Shown: positions 54,499-62,830, counted from the first letter of the stretch. The stretch: 64,000 nt of DNA from HGM04593 sp045654885 (GCA_045654885.1 JAZOOF010000031.1:1-64000); one strand, 5' to 3'. Made by a program: numbers and translations. The notes: generated by a model from the letters alone, not told the origin.

Positions 54499-55710
54499 AT
54501 GAAAAACATTCAGGAAATAGCTATTGCAGAGTATGATTATCCGTTGCCCGATGAGAGGATTGCTAAATATCCGCTTGCGGAGCGCGATACATCGAAGCTC
54601 CTTTTATATAAAGGTGGCGAAATCCGCGAGGAGAAGTTTTCCAATTTGCCAAGCTTCATTCCACAAGGTGCGTTGATGGTGTTCAATAATACGCGCGTTA
54701 TACAGGCACGTCTGCGTTTCCGTAAGGAGACTGGTGCGCAGATTGAGGTGTTCTGTCTTGAACCCGAACAGCCTGCCGATTATCAGTTGATGTTCCAGGA
54801 GACAAAGGAGTGCGTATGGCAATGCCTTGTGGGTAATTCGAGCCGTTGGAAGAGTGGTGTGCTTTCACAAGTGATTGAGATTGACGGCGTGCAGGTGACG
54901 CTGTCGGTGGAGCGTGTGAGCAGTGCGGCGGTGAACCTGGTACGTCTCTTCTGGGACGGCGGCTTTACATTCGCGCAGTTGCTTGAGGCTGCCGGTGAGT
55001 TGCCTATTCCACCATACCTGAACCGCAAGACCGAGGAGAGCGACATGAGTACCTACCAGACAGTATATTCAAAGGTGAAGGGCTCGGTTGCAGCTCCCAC
55101 AGCGGGGTTGCACTTTACACCGGCTGTGCTTGGTGCACTTGATGCGGCAGGCGTGCAGCGTGGCGAGGTGACCTTGCACGTTGGTGCGGGAACATTCAAG
55201 CCTGTAAAGAGCGAACTGATTGCCGACCACGAGATGCACGAGGAGTATATTGAGGTGCAGCGTGGGTTGATTGAGAGAATAATTGCGGCCGGTGGCGCAG
55301 CTGTTGCTGTTGGTACAACATCGGTGCGTACGCTTGAGAGTCTCTATTTCCTTGGTGAGAAGGTAGGCGAGAATCCTTTAATTGAAGAGAGTGAACTGTG
55401 CGTGGGGCAGTGGGAACCATATAACCGCGAGCATACGATGTCTACCGTTGAGGCTTTGACTGCTCTGTTGCAGTGGCTCGATGCAAAAGGGCTCGACAGG
55501 GTACATTCCCACACACGCATAATGATTGCGCCGGGGTATACATTCCGCATTGTGAAGGCTATTGTAACGAATTTCCATCAGCCAAAGAGTACCTTGCTGT
55601 TGCTTGTGTCGGCTTTCATTGGCGGCGATTGGCGCAGAGTATATGACTTCGCTCTTGATAACGGTTTCCGTTTCCTGAGCTACGGTGACAGTTCGTTGCT
55701 TGTTCCGTGA
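54499..55710 (+). CDS. queA: S-adenosylmethionine:tRNA ribosyltransferase-isomerase
   Basis: A 403-residue QueA-family enzyme. It transfers and isomerises the ribose of S-adenosylmethionine onto preQ1 in tRNA to make epoxyqueuosine, a step of queuosine synthesis in the cytoplasm. Family segments are YDYPLPDERIAKYPLAERD, VFNNTRVIQARL, GSVAAPTAGLHFT, HVGAGTFKPV and IVTNFHQPKSTLLLLVSAF. The ATG at 54499 starts the conserved part; an upstream in-frame ATG at 54421 would precede the promoter and add an unrelated hydrophobic stretch. It is monocistronic, followed by a small palindromic spacer. Confidence 0.93.
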   Translation: MKNIQEIAIAEYDYPLPDERIAKYPLAERDTSKLLLYKGGEIREEKFSNLPSFIPQGALMVFNNTRVIQARLRFRKETGAQIEVFCLEPEQPADYQLMFQETKECVWQCLVGNSSRWKSGVLSQVIEIDGVQVTLSVERVSSAAVNLVRLFWDGGFTFAQLLEAAGELPIPPYLNRKTEESDMSTYQTVYSKVKGSVAAPTAGLHFTPAVLGALDAAGVQRGEVTLHVGAGTFKPVKSELIADHEMHEEYIEVQRGLIERIIAAGGAAVAVGTTSVRTLESLYFLGEKVGENPLIEESELCVGQWEPYNREHTMSTVEALTALLQWLDAKGLDRVHSHTRIMIAPGYTFRIVKAIVTNFHQPKSTLLLLVSAFIGGDWRRVYDFALDNGFRFLSYGDSSLLVP

Positions 55711-55728
55711 ATCTGTTTTCAAACCCCT

Positions 55729-55765
55729 CAGTCGGTAAACCGACGGCTTCCCTAAAACAAGGGGG
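55729..55765 (+). terminator. Palindromic spacer after queA
   Basis: GTCGGT-AA-ACCGAC, then CCCT...AGGG pairing (near 55751-55766). It may stop queA transcription, but lacks a clean T-run. Confidence 0.35.
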
Positions 55766-55797
55766 CAATATGATTGACTGTCATTTAATATTTATTT

Positions 55798-56835
55798 ATG
55801 ATAACAATAGTTGACAATATAGCATATCTGCTCGATGAGGAGAAGAGATGCGCTACTGTAACAAAGAATCCGGTACCATACTCGGGTGCTGTTGCCATTC
55901 CTGCTGTCATTGTGAATGGCGGTGTGGAGTATGTGGTTAATGATATCCTTGACGAGGCTTTTGCCGAGTGCACAGGGCTTACATCGGTGGTGCTTGGCGA
56001 TAATGTGGAGAGCATTGGCATTGGTGCTTTCGAAGGGTGTGAGTCGCTTGCGGCGGTTGTTTTCCCGCAGGCGCTGCATCTTGTGGGCATGCGTGCATTC
56101 AAAGGGTGCGCGGCATTGAAAGAGTTGCTGTTCCCTGCCAATGTGATTGTGATTGGCCGTGAGGCTTTTGCAGGTTGCTGTTCGCTTGTGAATGTATATC
56201 TGCCCGATAATCTTATAAACATTGAACCTTCGCTGTTCGATGGCTGCAAGGCGCTTGAGAAGGTGTCTGTGGGCGCTATGGTTGAGAGCGTGGGCGAGTA
56301 TGCTTTCTGTGGATGTTCGTCACTGAAGGATGTTGCGCTCCCCGAGGGAGTTGTGTCACTTGAGGGGTGGGCTTTCCGCGACTGCACTGCACTTGAGGCT
56401 GTGACATTGCCACAGTCGATTGCCTCTGTCAAAAAAGGTGCTTTCTGGGGCTGTTCGTCACTAAAGGAGTTTGTGTTGCCAAAGAGCGTGAATATGCTCG
56501 ACCAGGGTGTGCTTGCCAACTGCGTTTCGCTTGAAAAAGTGACGTTGCACGATGGCGTTTTGAGCATTGGTTATGGTGCTTTCTACAATTGTAGTGCAAT
56601 AGAGAGTATTACAGTGCCTGCGGCGGTTGTGAATGTGGGTGACCAGGCTTTTCGCAGTTGCAAGGCATTGAAGGAGCTGTGCGTGATGTGCGAGGCTGCC
56701 CCAATGTGCTCGGGCGACATTGCCGATGCCGATGTGTATGCCAATGCTGTGTTGCGTGTTCCGCAGGGCAAGGTGGGTGAGTATGGTTTTGCACGTGTGT
56801 GGGAGAGGTTTGGAAATGTTGAGGAGATGGCGTAA
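55798..56835 (+). CDS. BspA-type leucine-rich repeat protein, no signal peptide
   Basis: A 345-residue protein made of about eleven LRR_5 (BspA/Treponema pallidum type) repeats of 23 residues, each like AFxGCxSLxxVxLPxxVxxIG. The N terminus is MITIVDNIAYLLD, with no hydrophobic signal sequence, and no sorting domain is present. Most BspA-type LRR proteins are surface adhesins, so a cytoplasmic location would be unusual; an upstream start with a signal was looked for and not found. Followed by a small lipoprotein gene after 46 bases. Confidence 0.85.
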   Translation: MITIVDNIAYLLDEEKRCATVTKNPVPYSGAVAIPAVIVNGGVEYVVNDILDEAFAECTGLTSVVLGDNVESIGIGAFEGCESLAAVVFPQALHLVGMRAFKGCAALKELLFPANVIVIGREAFAGCCSLVNVYLPDNLINIEPSLFDGCKALEKVSVGAMVESVGEYAFCGCSSLKDVALPEGVVSLEGWAFRDCTALEAVTLPQSIASVKKGAFWGCSSLKEFVLPKSVNMLDQGVLANCVSLEKVTLHDGVLSIGYGAFYNCSAIESITVPAAVVNVGDQAFRSCKALKELCVMCEAAPMCSGDIADADVYANAVLRVPQGKVGEYGFARVWERFGNVEEMA

Positions 56836-56881
56836 AATATTATTTTCTTAAACAATATTAAAAGTGGTGCGTTTATTCAGT

Positions 56882-57211
56882 ATGAGAATAACGCGCCGCT
56901 TTTTTATATTATTAGCCTCGATGGTTGCTGTTGTTGCCTGTGGCAGCAAGGCTCATCGTGTGGGTGCCGTGCGTGCCGATGAGGTGGTGTGGCCTCTCCC
57001 GGTTGAGAGTGAAAGGGAGAGGGTGTTGTCACATTTGCACTATTCGTTGGATGCCGGCAGCATTGACCGCCGGCGCGGTACGGTTGAGCTGTCGTTCTAT
57101 TTTGCAAAGGAGCAGGGGGACAGCATTTTGTGGGTGGAGTGTGTGGAGCGTGTTCCTTTGGCGCTCATTGACACAGCGCTTTGCCACAGGTGGTTTGATT
57201 ATAGCGAGTGA
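56882..57211 (+). CDS. Small predicted lipoprotein
   Basis: A 109-residue protein starting at ATG 56882 (a GTG 18 bases earlier is the only other choice). The N terminus RRFFILLASMVAVVACGS is a lipoprotein signal with the acylated Cys at about 20. The mature part (about 90 residues) is acidic and beta-rich, with no recognised domain. It ends just before a strong bidirectional terminator. Confidence 0.65.
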   Translation: MRITRRFFILLASMVAVVACGSKAHRVGAVRADEVVWPLPVESERERVLSHLHYSLDAGSIDRRRGTVELSFYFAKEQGDSILWVECVERVPLALIDTALCHRWFDYSE

Positions 57212-57215
57212 TATA

Positions 57216-57255
57216 TAACAAAGCAGGTGACTAAAATAAGTCACCTGCTTTGTTA
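57216..57255. terminator. Bidirectional terminator
   Basis: A perfect 17-bp stem (57216-57232 paired with 57239-57255) around AAAATA, containing AGCAGGTGACT/AGTCACCTGCT and flanked by A/T. It serves the convergent lipoprotein gene and S4 gene; its last bases are the stop codon of the S4 gene. Confidence 0.9.
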
Positions 57256-57672
57256 TAGTTCGTCAAAATCAAACTCCTCGGCATCGCTGTCGTACCAGTC
57301 GTCGACAAACTGGTCGAGGTCGCGGCGTTCTTTTTTGGTTGGGCGGCCTGTTCCGCGCATGCGTCCTACGAAACCGCTCATCCTGCTCATTTCGAGAATC
57401 TCGTACTGCTCCTGTGGAGTCACGTTTTCCATCAACTCCGGGACAAGTTTTGCACCCACGCGGTTCTCGGCACACTTGAGTACCTTGAAGGAGTATGTTA
57501 TGGGGGCTTTCTTTACATTGACAATGTCGCCCACGCGAACGTTGTTTGCCGGCTTTGCCGTGCGGTCACCGATACTTATGTGCCCTTTCTTGCAAGCCTC
57601 GGCTGCTATGCTGCGTGTCTTGTATATGCGCACAGCCCATAGCCATTTGTCTATTCGTGCCTGGTCAGCCAT
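57253..57672 (-). CDS. S4 domain RNA-binding protein (Hsp15-like)
   Basis: A 139-residue protein with an N-terminal S4 RNA-binding domain (RIDKWLWAVRIYKTRSIAAEA, then GHISIGDRTAKPANNVRVGD), as in heat-shock protein Hsp15, which binds 50S subunits carrying nascent chains. The C-terminal part is basic (GRMRGTGRPTKKERRDL) and ends in a strongly acidic tail. It overlaps the 3' end of pth by eight bases and is the last gene of the rplY-pth operon, consistent with a ribosome-related role. Confidence 0.88.
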   Translation of the reverse strand: MADQARIDKWLWAVRIYKTRSIAAEACKKGHISIGDRTAKPANNVRVGDIVNVKKAPITYSFKVLKCAENRVGAKLVPELMENVTPQEQYEILEMSRMSGFVGRMRGTGRPTKKERRDLDQFVDDWYDSDAEEFDFDEL

Positions 57673-58261
57673 TGTTTTCCTGCGGCTTGTTGCCGTTGCC
57701 TTTTTTGTTGAACTGGTTCATTGTACGTGCAAGGCCTGCAAAGCAGAAACTCTTGATGATTTCGTTTGTAGTCTCCAGCTGCTCTTCAATGACTTTCTGC
57801 TCGTCGCTGTCAAATGCTCCAAGTACAAAATTTACCTGGTGCCCCTTGCCAAAGTCGTTTCCAATGCCAAAGCGCAGGCGTGCATAGTTGGTTGTGCCCA
57901 ATGTGGCGGCAATGTGCTTGAGCCCGTTGTGTCCGCCATCGCTGCCTTGTCCTTTGAGGCGCAGGGCGCCGACGGGCAAGGCGAGGTCGTCCACAATCAC
58001 AAGCACGTTTTCCAAAGCTATTTTCTCCTGCTGCATCCAGTAACGCACTGCGTTTCCGCTGAGATTCATGTATGTCGATGGCTTGAGGAGAATGAGCTTG
58101 CGTCCACGTACCGATGCCTCGGCTACAAAGCCGTAACGCTTGTCCTGAAAAGCAGTATTGGACGCCTTTGCAAAAGCGTCCAATACAGTAAATCCTATGT
58201 TGTGGCGGGTTCCCTCGTACTCGTAGCCGATGTTGCCCAACCCTACAATCAGATATTTCAT
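57665..58261 (-). CDS. pth: Peptidyl-tRNA hydrolase
   Basis: A 198-residue Pth. It releases tRNA from peptidyl-tRNAs that drop off the ribosome. Conserved residues are visible: N10 and catalytic H20 (GLGNIGYEYEGTRHNIGF), the KPSTYMNLSG loop, VIVDDLALPVG and GSDGGHNGLKHI. A polar C-terminal tail (KKGNGNKPQENNG) is added. It lies 13 bases downstream of rplY, an arrangement (rplY-pth) conserved in many bacteria. Confidence 0.95.
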   Translation of the reverse strand: MKYLIVGLGNIGYEYEGTRHNIGFTVLDAFAKASNTAFQDKRYGFVAEASVRGRKLILLKPSTYMNLSGNAVRYWMQQEKIALENVLVIVDDLALPVGALRLKGQGSDGGHNGLKHIAATLGTTNYARLRFGIGNDFGKGHQVNFVLGAFDSDEQKVIEEQLETTNEIIKSFCFAGLARTMNQFNKKGNGNKPQENNG

Positions 58262-58274
58262 TTGCCGTCAGGGA

Positions 58275-58853
58275 TTACTTTCTTGCGGCTGCTGCAGCTG
58301 CTGCAGATGCACGAGTTGTCTTAACAGAAGCAACAAGTGACTCCTTAGCTGATACGAGCTCAAGACCCTCGTAAGAAAGCTCACCTACCTTGATTGACTT
58401 ACCGAGCTGGAGAGCTGTTACGTCAACTGTCAAAATCTCAGGGATAGCTGTGTAAAGAGCCTTAACCTTGAGGTAGCGCTGAACCTGAACGAGCTTACCA
58501 CCGGCACGTACACCCTCGGCAAGACCCTCGAGCTTAACGGGAACTGCCATAACGATTGGCTTCTCCTCTGTTACCTGATAGAAATCTACGTGGAGGATAG
58601 TGTCCTTTACTGGGTGGAACTGGATGTCCTTCATAACTGCCTTAACAGTTACACCGTCGATTGTGAGGTCAACTACGTGGATGTCCGGTGTGTAAACCAA
58701 CTTGCGGAGACCCTCTGTAGGTACGCTGAATGCCTTAGCCTCTTTCTCTACACCGTAAAGGTTGCAAGGTACAAGACCTGCGTTGCGAAGTGCGTTGGTA
58801 GCTCTCTTACCAACCTCGGTTCTTGCTGAACCGTTGATGCTGATTGATTTCAT
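58275..58853 (-). CDS. rplY: 50S ribosomal protein L25/Ctc
   Basis: A 192-residue long-form L25 (CTC family), which binds 5S rRNA. The N-terminal L25 part has GSARTEVGKRATNALRNAGLVPCNLYG, and the C-terminal TL5-like domain runs from about residue 95 (VPVKLEGLAEGVRAGGKLVQ). It ends in an Ala-rich tail. It is first in the rplY-pth-S4 operon, with a clear promoter 80 bases upstream. Confidence 0.95.
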   Translation of the reverse strand: MKSISINGSARTEVGKRATNALRNAGLVPCNLYGVEKEAKAFSVPTEGLRKLVYTPDIHVVDLTIDGVTVKAVMKDIQFHPVKDTILHVDFYQVTEEKPIVMAVPVKLEGLAEGVRAGGKLVQVQRYLKVKALYTAIPEILTVDVTALQLGKSIKVGELSYEGLELVSAKESLVASVKTTRASAAAAAAARK

Positions 58854-58933
58854 AATTAAAATGTGTTACTCTAAATTAAGATTAATTTTACTTGCTTAAT
58901 TCGCCATCACACGATGTCTCTTAAAAGCGGGTG

Positions 58934-58965
58934 CAAAAGTATGCTTTTTTTTTGGATTTTGCAAA
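58934..58965 (-). promoter_or_regulatory. Promoter of the rplY-pth-S4 operon
   Basis: On the minus strand TTTG (58965-58962) and TACTTTTG (58941-58934) lie 24 bases apart, a full consensus match. Confidence 0.75.
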
Positions 58966-58994
58966 TAAAAGGCATACTCACTTGGGTATTTCTG

Positions 58995-60680
58995 TTATTT
59001 TATAAGGATTTTGTGTACTTTGCCACCGGCTTCTACAATGTAAAGTCCTTTTCCGTTTATTGTGACATAGCCGTTGCCGCTTGCTACAAGGCTGCCGCTT
59101 GTGGTGAATACGTTAATCTTGCCGTCAGCAGTGATGCTGTTGCCGTTGATGGCAATGTCTGTTGTTGCAACCTCGTCAATTCCTGTTGCATTGGTCACAG
59201 GCCACAGATACTTGCCGATGCTGTAGTAGTAGGTGCACGCGGTGCTTTCTCTGCCCTGTGCGTCGGTTGTGTACTCCTTCTGCAGGTAGTTGGTGTCGCC
59301 AAAGTATTCAAAATGTGTTGTGCTGTTCGGATACTCGATGGTTGAGAGACGTGCCGCATCGTCATAAGAGTAGATGGTTGTCTTGAGTGTTCCATCTATG
59401 GCCTCCATTCTCATAGTCTCGCCGTTGAATGTGTACTGTGCAGCCTCTTGGATGATTTTGCCGTTCTTCTCGTAGTGTTTTATGAAGTCTGCACGGTGAT
59501 TCTCGAATCTCCATTCCTTTGCTTCATTATCCCAGACTACAACGTTGCTGCCCATTGGGAAATCTGCTACGTTGTCATAGCTGGTTCTATAGCACATTAT
59601 TCCAATTGGGAATTCGTAGTTGTACGATGGGTGGGTGTATAGGTATCTACCGTTGCCTTGCCATTTCACAAAAATGTGTGCCTCGATGAATTTCTCATAT
59701 ATTATGGTATCGCCCATATCGACCTCCTCAATCTGAACGTTGATTTCTCCATTATAGTACCAGTCGCCATCATCGAAGTCGATTGTGTGATTGCCCTCTT
59801 CATAATCCTCCATGCTTGCTTTTGCTACGCGCTGAACCTTTGCGTACTCCTCTTCTTCGTATTCTTCGTCGTATATTGTCCAATAGTTGTCAATGTTGCC
59901 AAGTTCCGATTCGGGAAAATCAGATTCCTCTATTATGTAGAATACGAGATTACCGTTTTCGTCTCTCTCGAATTTGAAACCTTCGAGCTGATTGTAATCT
60001 GCATCCCAAACTACATTGTAGTAGCAATGTTCATCAAACAGGTCTTCATCCAGTTCAAGCTCGTAGTTGCCGTTCTCGCACTCGTAGTATGATATGCAGC
60101 AGCCTGTAAAGCGCATCTCTACATATCCATAAAGTCTGCTTGTACGGGTTTCTTCATCGAAGGTATATTCTTTCATGATGGTGGGGTTGCCGAATCGGTC
60201 GTATGTAATCTCTTCTTCAAGAGCCAAGACCATGACGTCTTCGTCCATATAGTAATACATCTCGCTGCGTTTGTCATCGAAATATGTCACGACAATCTGT
60301 TCTGTCTTTGTACCCTTGCTGCCGTCTGCAGAATATACGTAATGTGAATAGTCTACACAACGGTTCTGCTCGTCAAAGGTGTATTCGGCAAGGAACGATT
60401 CGCTTTCGTCGGTCTGGAGAGTCCATATGTTACCATCTTCAAGACGGTATGTCTTTCGCGATGCAAGGTAGCCGAACTCGTTGTATGTGTAGTATACGCG
60501 TTCCTGTTCGGAAATTACGCTGTCGAGGTGGATGACGTCCATATAACCCTCGTGGATTGGTGCTGTCCTTGCTGCAAAGGATTTGATTTTGTTGAATTTG
60601 TGTTGCGCAGTGGCTGCACCTGGTAGAATTAACAGCAACATCAGTGCTACGAAAGCCTGTAATGTGTAGATTTTTTTCAT
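58995..60680 (-). CDS. Secreted protein with C-terminal sorting-like domain
   Basis: A 561-residue protein; the ATG at 60680 gives a signal peptide (LQAFVALMLLLILPGAATAQ), so an earlier in-frame ATG was not used. The body has repeated YD/RHS-like tokens (YTFDEQNRCVDYSHYVYSAD, YNEFGYLASRKTY, YSYDDAARLSTIEYP) and a strongly acidic stretch (YDEEYEEEEY). The final ~60 residues (NGNSITADGKINVFTTSGS, VTINGKGLYIVEAGGKVHKI) resemble the type IX sorting domain. Probably exported and surface-associated; function unknown. It follows the DUF3276 gene after a hairpin. Confidence 0.8.
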   Translation of the reverse strand: MKKIYTLQAFVALMLLLILPGAATAQHKFNKIKSFAARTAPIHEGYMDVIHLDSVISEQERVYYTYNEFGYLASRKTYRLEDGNIWTLQTDESESFLAEYTFDEQNRCVDYSHYVYSADGSKGTKTEQIVVTYFDDKRSEMYYYMDEDVMVLALEEEITYDRFGNPTIMKEYTFDEETRTSRLYGYVEMRFTGCCISYYECENGNYELELDEDLFDEHCYYNVVWDADYNQLEGFKFERDENGNLVFYIIEESDFPESELGNIDNYWTIYDEEYEEEEYAKVQRVAKASMEDYEEGNHTIDFDDGDWYYNGEINVQIEEVDMGDTIIYEKFIEAHIFVKWQGNGRYLYTHPSYNYEFPIGIMCYRTSYDNVADFPMGSNVVVWDNEAKEWRFENHRADFIKHYEKNGKIIQEAAQYTFNGETMRMEAIDGTLKTTIYSYDDAARLSTIEYPNSTTHFEYFGDTNYLQKEYTTDAQGRESTACTYYYSIGKYLWPVTNATGIDEVATTDIAINGNSITADGKINVFTTSGSLVASGNGYVTINGKGLYIVEAGGKVHKILIK

Positions 60681-60704
60681 ATATGAGATGATTTTGTTTA
60701 TATC

Positions 60705-60757
60705 GTGGATAAAATCCACAGTTGTTTACCGGCCCATTGGTCGGTAAACAACTGTGG
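60705..60757 (-). terminator. Terminator hairpin after the DUF3276 gene, with overlapping second dyad
   Basis: A perfect 16-bp stem, 60757-60742 paired with 60731-60716 (CCACAGTTGTTTACCG type). A second dyad, GTGGAT-TTT-ATCCAC (60719-60705), shares its GTGG with the first stem, so the two cannot both form fully. Confidence 0.7.
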
Positions 60758-60771
60758 TATATATGCGGTTC

Positions 60772-61134
60772 TTAGAACTCTATGTCAATATTGAGTTTTT
60801 CCTCCTCTTTTGGCTGTTCTGCAGGTGTTTCCTGATAGCGTGGAACATATTCACCCTGCTCGGCAACCACGTAGTCAATGGCCTCCTTCAGGCTGTTGGC
60901 GAATTTTGTGAAGTCCTCGCGGTAAAGGAAGATTTTATGCTTCTCGAACGAAAGGGTGGTGTTCTCTCCCTCGCCCGAAACAAGTTTCTTGCTCTCGGTA
61001 ATTGAAATGTACATCTCCTCCTTGCGGTTCTTCTTTACATCTATATAATAGATACGCTTTCCGGCTTTTATTGCCTGCGAGAATACTATTTCCTTGTCAC
61101 TCTCAATCATTCCACTCTTTTTGTTCTCTTCCAT
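60772..61134 (-). CDS. DUF3276 (PUR-alpha-like) nucleic-acid-binding protein
   Basis: A 120-residue protein of the DUF3276 family, which has a PUR-alpha/Whirly-like fold binding single-stranded nucleic acid. The typical order is seen: IVFSQAIKAGKRIYYIDVKKN, then YISITESKKL, a basic HKIFLYREDFTKFANSL and a disordered tail YVPRYQETPAEQPKEEEK. Very common across Bacteroidota; the cellular role is not settled. Confidence 0.9.
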   Translation of the reverse strand: MEENKKSGMIESDKEIVFSQAIKAGKRIYYIDVKKNRKEEMYISITESKKLVSGEGENTTLSFEKHKIFLYREDFTKFANSLKEAIDYVVAEQGEYVPRYQETPAEQPKEEEKLNIDIEF

Positions 61135-61386
61135 AAATAATAGTTCAAAAGGGTTTTACTTCTTTACTCATGTCTGTGCACAGCTGTTCAAATTTCCCCT
61201 GACATTGTTATGCTTTAGACACGATTCTCTCGGTTTAGAGCGCTAATATGGACAAAAAAAAGTTAAAATCCAATACTTTTGTCTCTGTTTTTTCAAAAAT
61301 GGTGTGTTTTTGTTAATTTTTGTGGTATTTTGTGTGTAAATAATCTTTACATCTTATAATTTCTGTGTTGGCGGAAATTGCTCCGG

Positions 61387-61500
61387 TAGTAACGTCGTTC
61401 ATGGCCGGACAATTCAAAGACGGCGGGCTTCAGCGTCACATATTCCAATCCCATATATCATGCCCGCCGTCCATGATGGCGGCAAGCCGCCTTGTTACTA
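61387..61500 (+). repeat. Nested inverted-repeat element (MITE-like or RNA)
   Basis: Terminal TAGTAAC/GTTACTA (61387-61393/61494-61500) encloses a 10-bp GC-rich stem GACGGCGGGC/GCCCGCCGTC (61419-61428/61462-61471) and a palindrome GGCGGC-AA-GCCGCC (61478-61491). Much more GC-rich than its AT-rich surroundings. Confidence 0.65.
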
Positions 61501-61578
61501 TGACAGTTTCTTGTATAACAAAGTGGTGACGGTTTTTGTTTCCAGGGCACTGCTTTTTCTTTATACATCGGGCTTTAT

Positions 61579-61610
61579 TTTGTGTGTGAGTGGATAATTT
61601 TGTATCTTCG
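61579..61610 (+). promoter_or_regulatory. Promoter of the EamA transporter gene
   Basis: TTTG (61579-61582) and TATCTTCG (61603-61610, one mismatch to TAnnTTTG) lie 24 bases apart; an alternative box TAATTTTG is at 61595-61602. ATG follows at 61641. Confidence 0.6.
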
Positions 61611-61640
61611 CTGTCGATTTTAATGTAGTGATTGGGATTT

Positions 61641-62570
61641 ATGAGTAACGATACAGTGACAGGTGTTTCTGTTTTTCAGCGCCGCGGTTGGGTGGTTGTT
61701 TTTGCCATGACTGCTGCCGTGGCTTGGGGATGGGCTTATCCGCTCATCAAATTGGGTTTCGAGGAGTTTGCCATCATGCAGGATATGACGGCAAGCAAGA
61801 TGTTGTTTGCCGGTGTGCGTTTTACCCTGTCGGGGCTTATTGTGTTGGCTATAGCGCTTTCTAAAGGGTTGAGTCTACGTGTCAATGGCGCAACGGGGTG
61901 GGGATATCTTGCTGCCTATGCGTTGCTCAACACCGCAATACACTATGCATGTTTCTACATAGGCCTGTCGCATAGCGAGGGTGCAAGGGCAGCCATCCTG
62001 AATTCTCTTGGGGTGTTCATGCTTGTGCTGTTGGCATGCCTGTTCTTCAAGAGCGACAAACTGACCCCGGCGAAGATTATCGGTTGCGTCATTGGATTTG
62101 CCGGAATTCTGGCCTTGAATATCGGTAATGGTGCAGGTAGCGGCTTCACCTTTATGGGCGACGGAATGATAATACTCAATGCCCTGTGCTCGGCATTTGC
62201 AGGCCTGATGACACGCGGGCTCGGACGCCATGCCAACGTGTTTGCAGCCACCGGCTACAGCCTTGCATTGGGTGGTGTGATGCTGGTGGTGCCCGCTCTT
62301 TTGCTTGGCGGAACATTGCCTGTTGTTACAGCAGCCGGAGTGGGGATACTGTTCCTGCTCATATGTATATCCACCCTTGGTTTCGCACTCTACAATAAAC
62401 TGCTCAGCTGCAACCCGGTGGGTAAGGTGGCAATATTCAATTCGCTCATTCCTGTTGTGGGTGCAGTGACATCGTGCCTGTGTCTTGGCGAACCATTTTA
62501 TTGGAAATATGCCGTTGCCGCACTGTTGGCAATGACAGGAATATATATAATCAATTCCAGAAAAGGATAA
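61641..62570 (+). CDS. EamA family (DMT superfamily) transporter
   Basis: A 309-residue inner-membrane protein with ten predicted transmembrane helices in two EamA repeats. The first repeat includes AVAWGWAYPLIKLGFEEF and FAGVRFTLSGLIVLAI; the second includes LNALCSAFAGLMTRGLGRH and LIPVVGAVTSCLCLGEPF with the typical IxYALxG-like end (AVAALLAMTGIYIINSR). Such drug/metabolite transporters move small metabolites or amino acids out of or into the cell; the substrate is unknown. ATG 61641 was preferred to a TTG at 61632 on promoter spacing. Confidence 0.9.
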   Translation: MSNDTVTGVSVFQRRGWVVVFAMTAAVAWGWAYPLIKLGFEEFAIMQDMTASKMLFAGVRFTLSGLIVLAIALSKGLSLRVNGATGWGYLAAYALLNTAIHYACFYIGLSHSEGARAAILNSLGVFMLVLLACLFFKSDKLTPAKIIGCVIGFAGILALNIGNGAGSGFTFMGDGMIILNALCSAFAGLMTRGLGRHANVFAATGYSLALGGVMLVVPALLLGGTLPVVTAAGVGILFLLICISTLGFALYNKLLSCNPVGKVAIFNSLIPVVGAVTSCLCLGEPFYWKYAVAALLAMTGIYIINSRKG

Positions 62571-62620
62571 AATAATTCGGGACTCACTTCACGATAGAAG
62601 TCGAGTCCCGAATTATTTTA
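62568..62620. terminator. Bidirectional terminator after the EamA gene
   Basis: A perfect 18-bp stem 62568-62585/62603-62620 with core ATTCGGGACTC/GAGTCCCGAAT, plus an inner ACTTC/GAAGT dyad in the loop; flanked by A/T runs. It begins in the stop codon of the transporter and ends at the stop of the convergent small gene. Confidence 0.9.
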
Positions 62621-62830
62621 TATCAGCATCACAAGAATCGCTATCGGTATGCAGCCATCGAAAGTGTAAAGTATATTTCCGCTGTACGTGCTGTTGCCAT
62701 TATATAGGTGTTCGCCGTCGTAGGTGTAGAGTATGTTTCCGCTGTACGTGCTGTTGCCTTTGTAAATTCTTGATTGTGCCATTGTGAATATTGGTATTAG
62801 TGTCAGTAAAAAGAATAAATATGTTTTCAT
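62618..62830 (-). CDS. Small exported repeat peptide (YxGNSTYSGNILYTxDG repeats)
   Basis: A 70-residue protein: signal peptide MKTYLFFLLTLIPIFTMAQ, then two near-identical repeats of about 20 residues (YKGNSTYSGNILYTYDGEHL and YNGNSTYSGNILYTFDG), then a hydrophobic end CIPIAILVMLI. Longer Bacteroidota proteins with the same YxGxSTYSxxxLY repeats exist, as far as I recall, without a known function. The repeat DNA at about 62650-62765 is also a visible direct repeat. It could be a short member or a pared-down copy of that family. Confidence 0.65.
   Translation of the reverse strand: MKTYLFFLLTLIPIFTMAQSRIYKGNSTYSGNILYTYDGEHLYNGNSTYSGNILYTFDGCIPIAILVMLI

Larger units (their letters stand above)
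61135..61640. other. Intergenic region with a nested inverted-repeat element
   Basis: No gene. It contains a plus-strand -7-like box TACTTTTG (61274-61281), the 114-base palindromic element 61387-61500, and the transporter promoter at 61579-61610. Confidence 0.6.

Noticed and set aside
57227..58829. A 365-codon plus-strand frame and others opposite the S4, pth and rplY genes.
   Set aside because: The minus-strand genes are unmistakable housekeeping genes with promoter and terminator; the plus-strand frames are shadows.
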